From: Campylobacteraceae bacterium
GTDB taxonomy: Bacteria > Campylobacterota > Campylobacteria > Campylobacterales > Sulfurovaceae
DNA length: 7,222 nt
Assembly: GCA_026986355.1 (NCBI GenBank)
Contig: JALSOO010000227.1
Location: 1-7,222 of the forward strand
Reading direction: 5' to 3'
The position numbers and the translations under genes are program-made. This document shows, piece after piece, positions 7,018-7,222 of the stretch. Each line of letters starts with the position of its first letter. Position 1 is the first letter of the stretch. The notes under the pieces are model-generated. The model did not search any database. It was given only the letters and a program-made list of their open reading frames with translations, and was not told the origin of the DNA.

Positions 7018-7023
7018 AGTATA
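7018..7023 (-). promoter_or_regulatory. Probable -10 box of the amtB operon promoter
   Basis: The minus strand reads TATACT here, the same hexamer used by the convergent decarboxylase gene. It predicts a start near 7011 and a leader of about 24 bases. The sequence 17 bases further upstream (TTTTAT) is not a -35 consensus. A second candidate, TATATT, lies at 7034-7039. Confidence 0.45.
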
Positions 7024-7106
7024 ACTTTATTACAATATAAATAAAACCCTATTGTGTATAAAAATTAATCATTGACTCTATATGGGTATATTTGGAATTT
7101 AAAGCA

Positions 7107-7166
7107 TTAGACCCCCTAAAAAATTTACCCCTCTTACCACTTTAGCCCCCTAGAAAAGTTCGCCCT
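7107..7166. repeat. Imperfect C-rich direct repeat upstream of amtB
   Basis: Two copies of about 25 bases, 7107-7132 and 7142-7166, share TTAG, CCCCCT, an A-rich stretch and CCCT, with about 21 of 25 positions equal after one gap. C-tracts on the plus strand start at 7112, 7128, 7146 and 7163, so spacing is 16-18 bases. The C content stands out sharply from the AT-rich surroundings. It lies 90-150 bases upstream of the predicted amtB start, where it could be an operator array; function unknown. Confidence 0.45.
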
Positions 7167-7195
7167 ATAATAGATTATCTAGATAGTGGATTATT

Positions 7196-7222
7196 AAAAA
7201 GATTTCTTTAGGAAATCTTTTT
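7196..7222. terminator. Intrinsic terminator-like hairpin at the right edge
   Basis: AAAAAGATTTC (7196-7206) and GAAATCTTTTT (7212-7222) form a perfect eleven-pair stem with loop TTTAG. Because it has A5 at one end and T5 at the other it could work in either direction. No plus-strand gene ends before it here, so it most likely serves a gene beyond the right edge that ends on the minus strand. That gene cannot be seen. Confidence 0.6.

Noticed and set aside
7112..7165. Stable G-quadruplex on the minus strand
   Set aside because: Four G-tracts exist, but the loops are about 11-14 bases, too long for a confident call.
7107..7166. CRISPR array
   Set aside because: Only two imperfect units with a spacer of about ten bases and no cas gene; not an array.

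Overview
The window is AT-rich chromosomal DNA from a Gram-negative bacterium. Lysine- and isoleucine-rich proteins, AGA-rich coding, an outer-membrane barrel protein, and promoters with a clear TATAAT-like -10 but no recognisable -35 all suggest Campylobacterota (a Sulfurimonas, Sulfurovum or Arcobacter-like organism). This placement is inferred from style; there is no rRNA or other marker gene to prove it.

Left part (1-3681, plus strand): the last codons of a gene cut by the window edge overlap, by 20 bases, a 1179-residue protein. That protein has an N-terminal membrane anchor, a long helical TPR superhelix and a C-terminal outer-membrane beta-barrel. This is the layout of PelB, the export porin of the Pel exopolysaccharide (biofilm) system, so the upstream fragment is probably the end of pelA. 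No pel gene follows, so pelB appears to close its operon.

Middle (3682-4824, plus strand): a 144-base spacer carries a perfect FNR/DNR-type operator, TTGAT-N4-ATCAA. Its centre lies exactly 41.5 bases upstream of the start site predicted from a TATACT -10 box. Behind it is a 332-residue fused two-half protein that looks like an Lrp/AsnC regulator but carries both siroheme decarboxylase signatures (AhbA/NirD-like, then AhbB/NirL-like). The likely role is a step of heme d1 synthesis for cytochrome cd1 nitrite reductase, switched on under low oxygen or nitric oxide.

Right part (4839-6987, minus strand, convergent with the previous gene): an ammonium-sensing and uptake cluster transcribed in the order amtB, P-II, P-II. 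The two P-II proteins are 98/113 identical (my own count). A hairpin and a separate TATAAT box lie between them, so the second copy may have its own transcription. The AmtB C-terminal tail and the Tyr51 T-loops are intact, consistent with P-II gating of the channel.

Right edge (6988-7222): no gene is seen. It holds the amtB ribosome binding site and probable promoter, an imperfect C-rich direct repeat with four C-tracts about 17 bases apart, and a perfect 11-bp hairpin with a T-run that looks like an intrinsic terminator.
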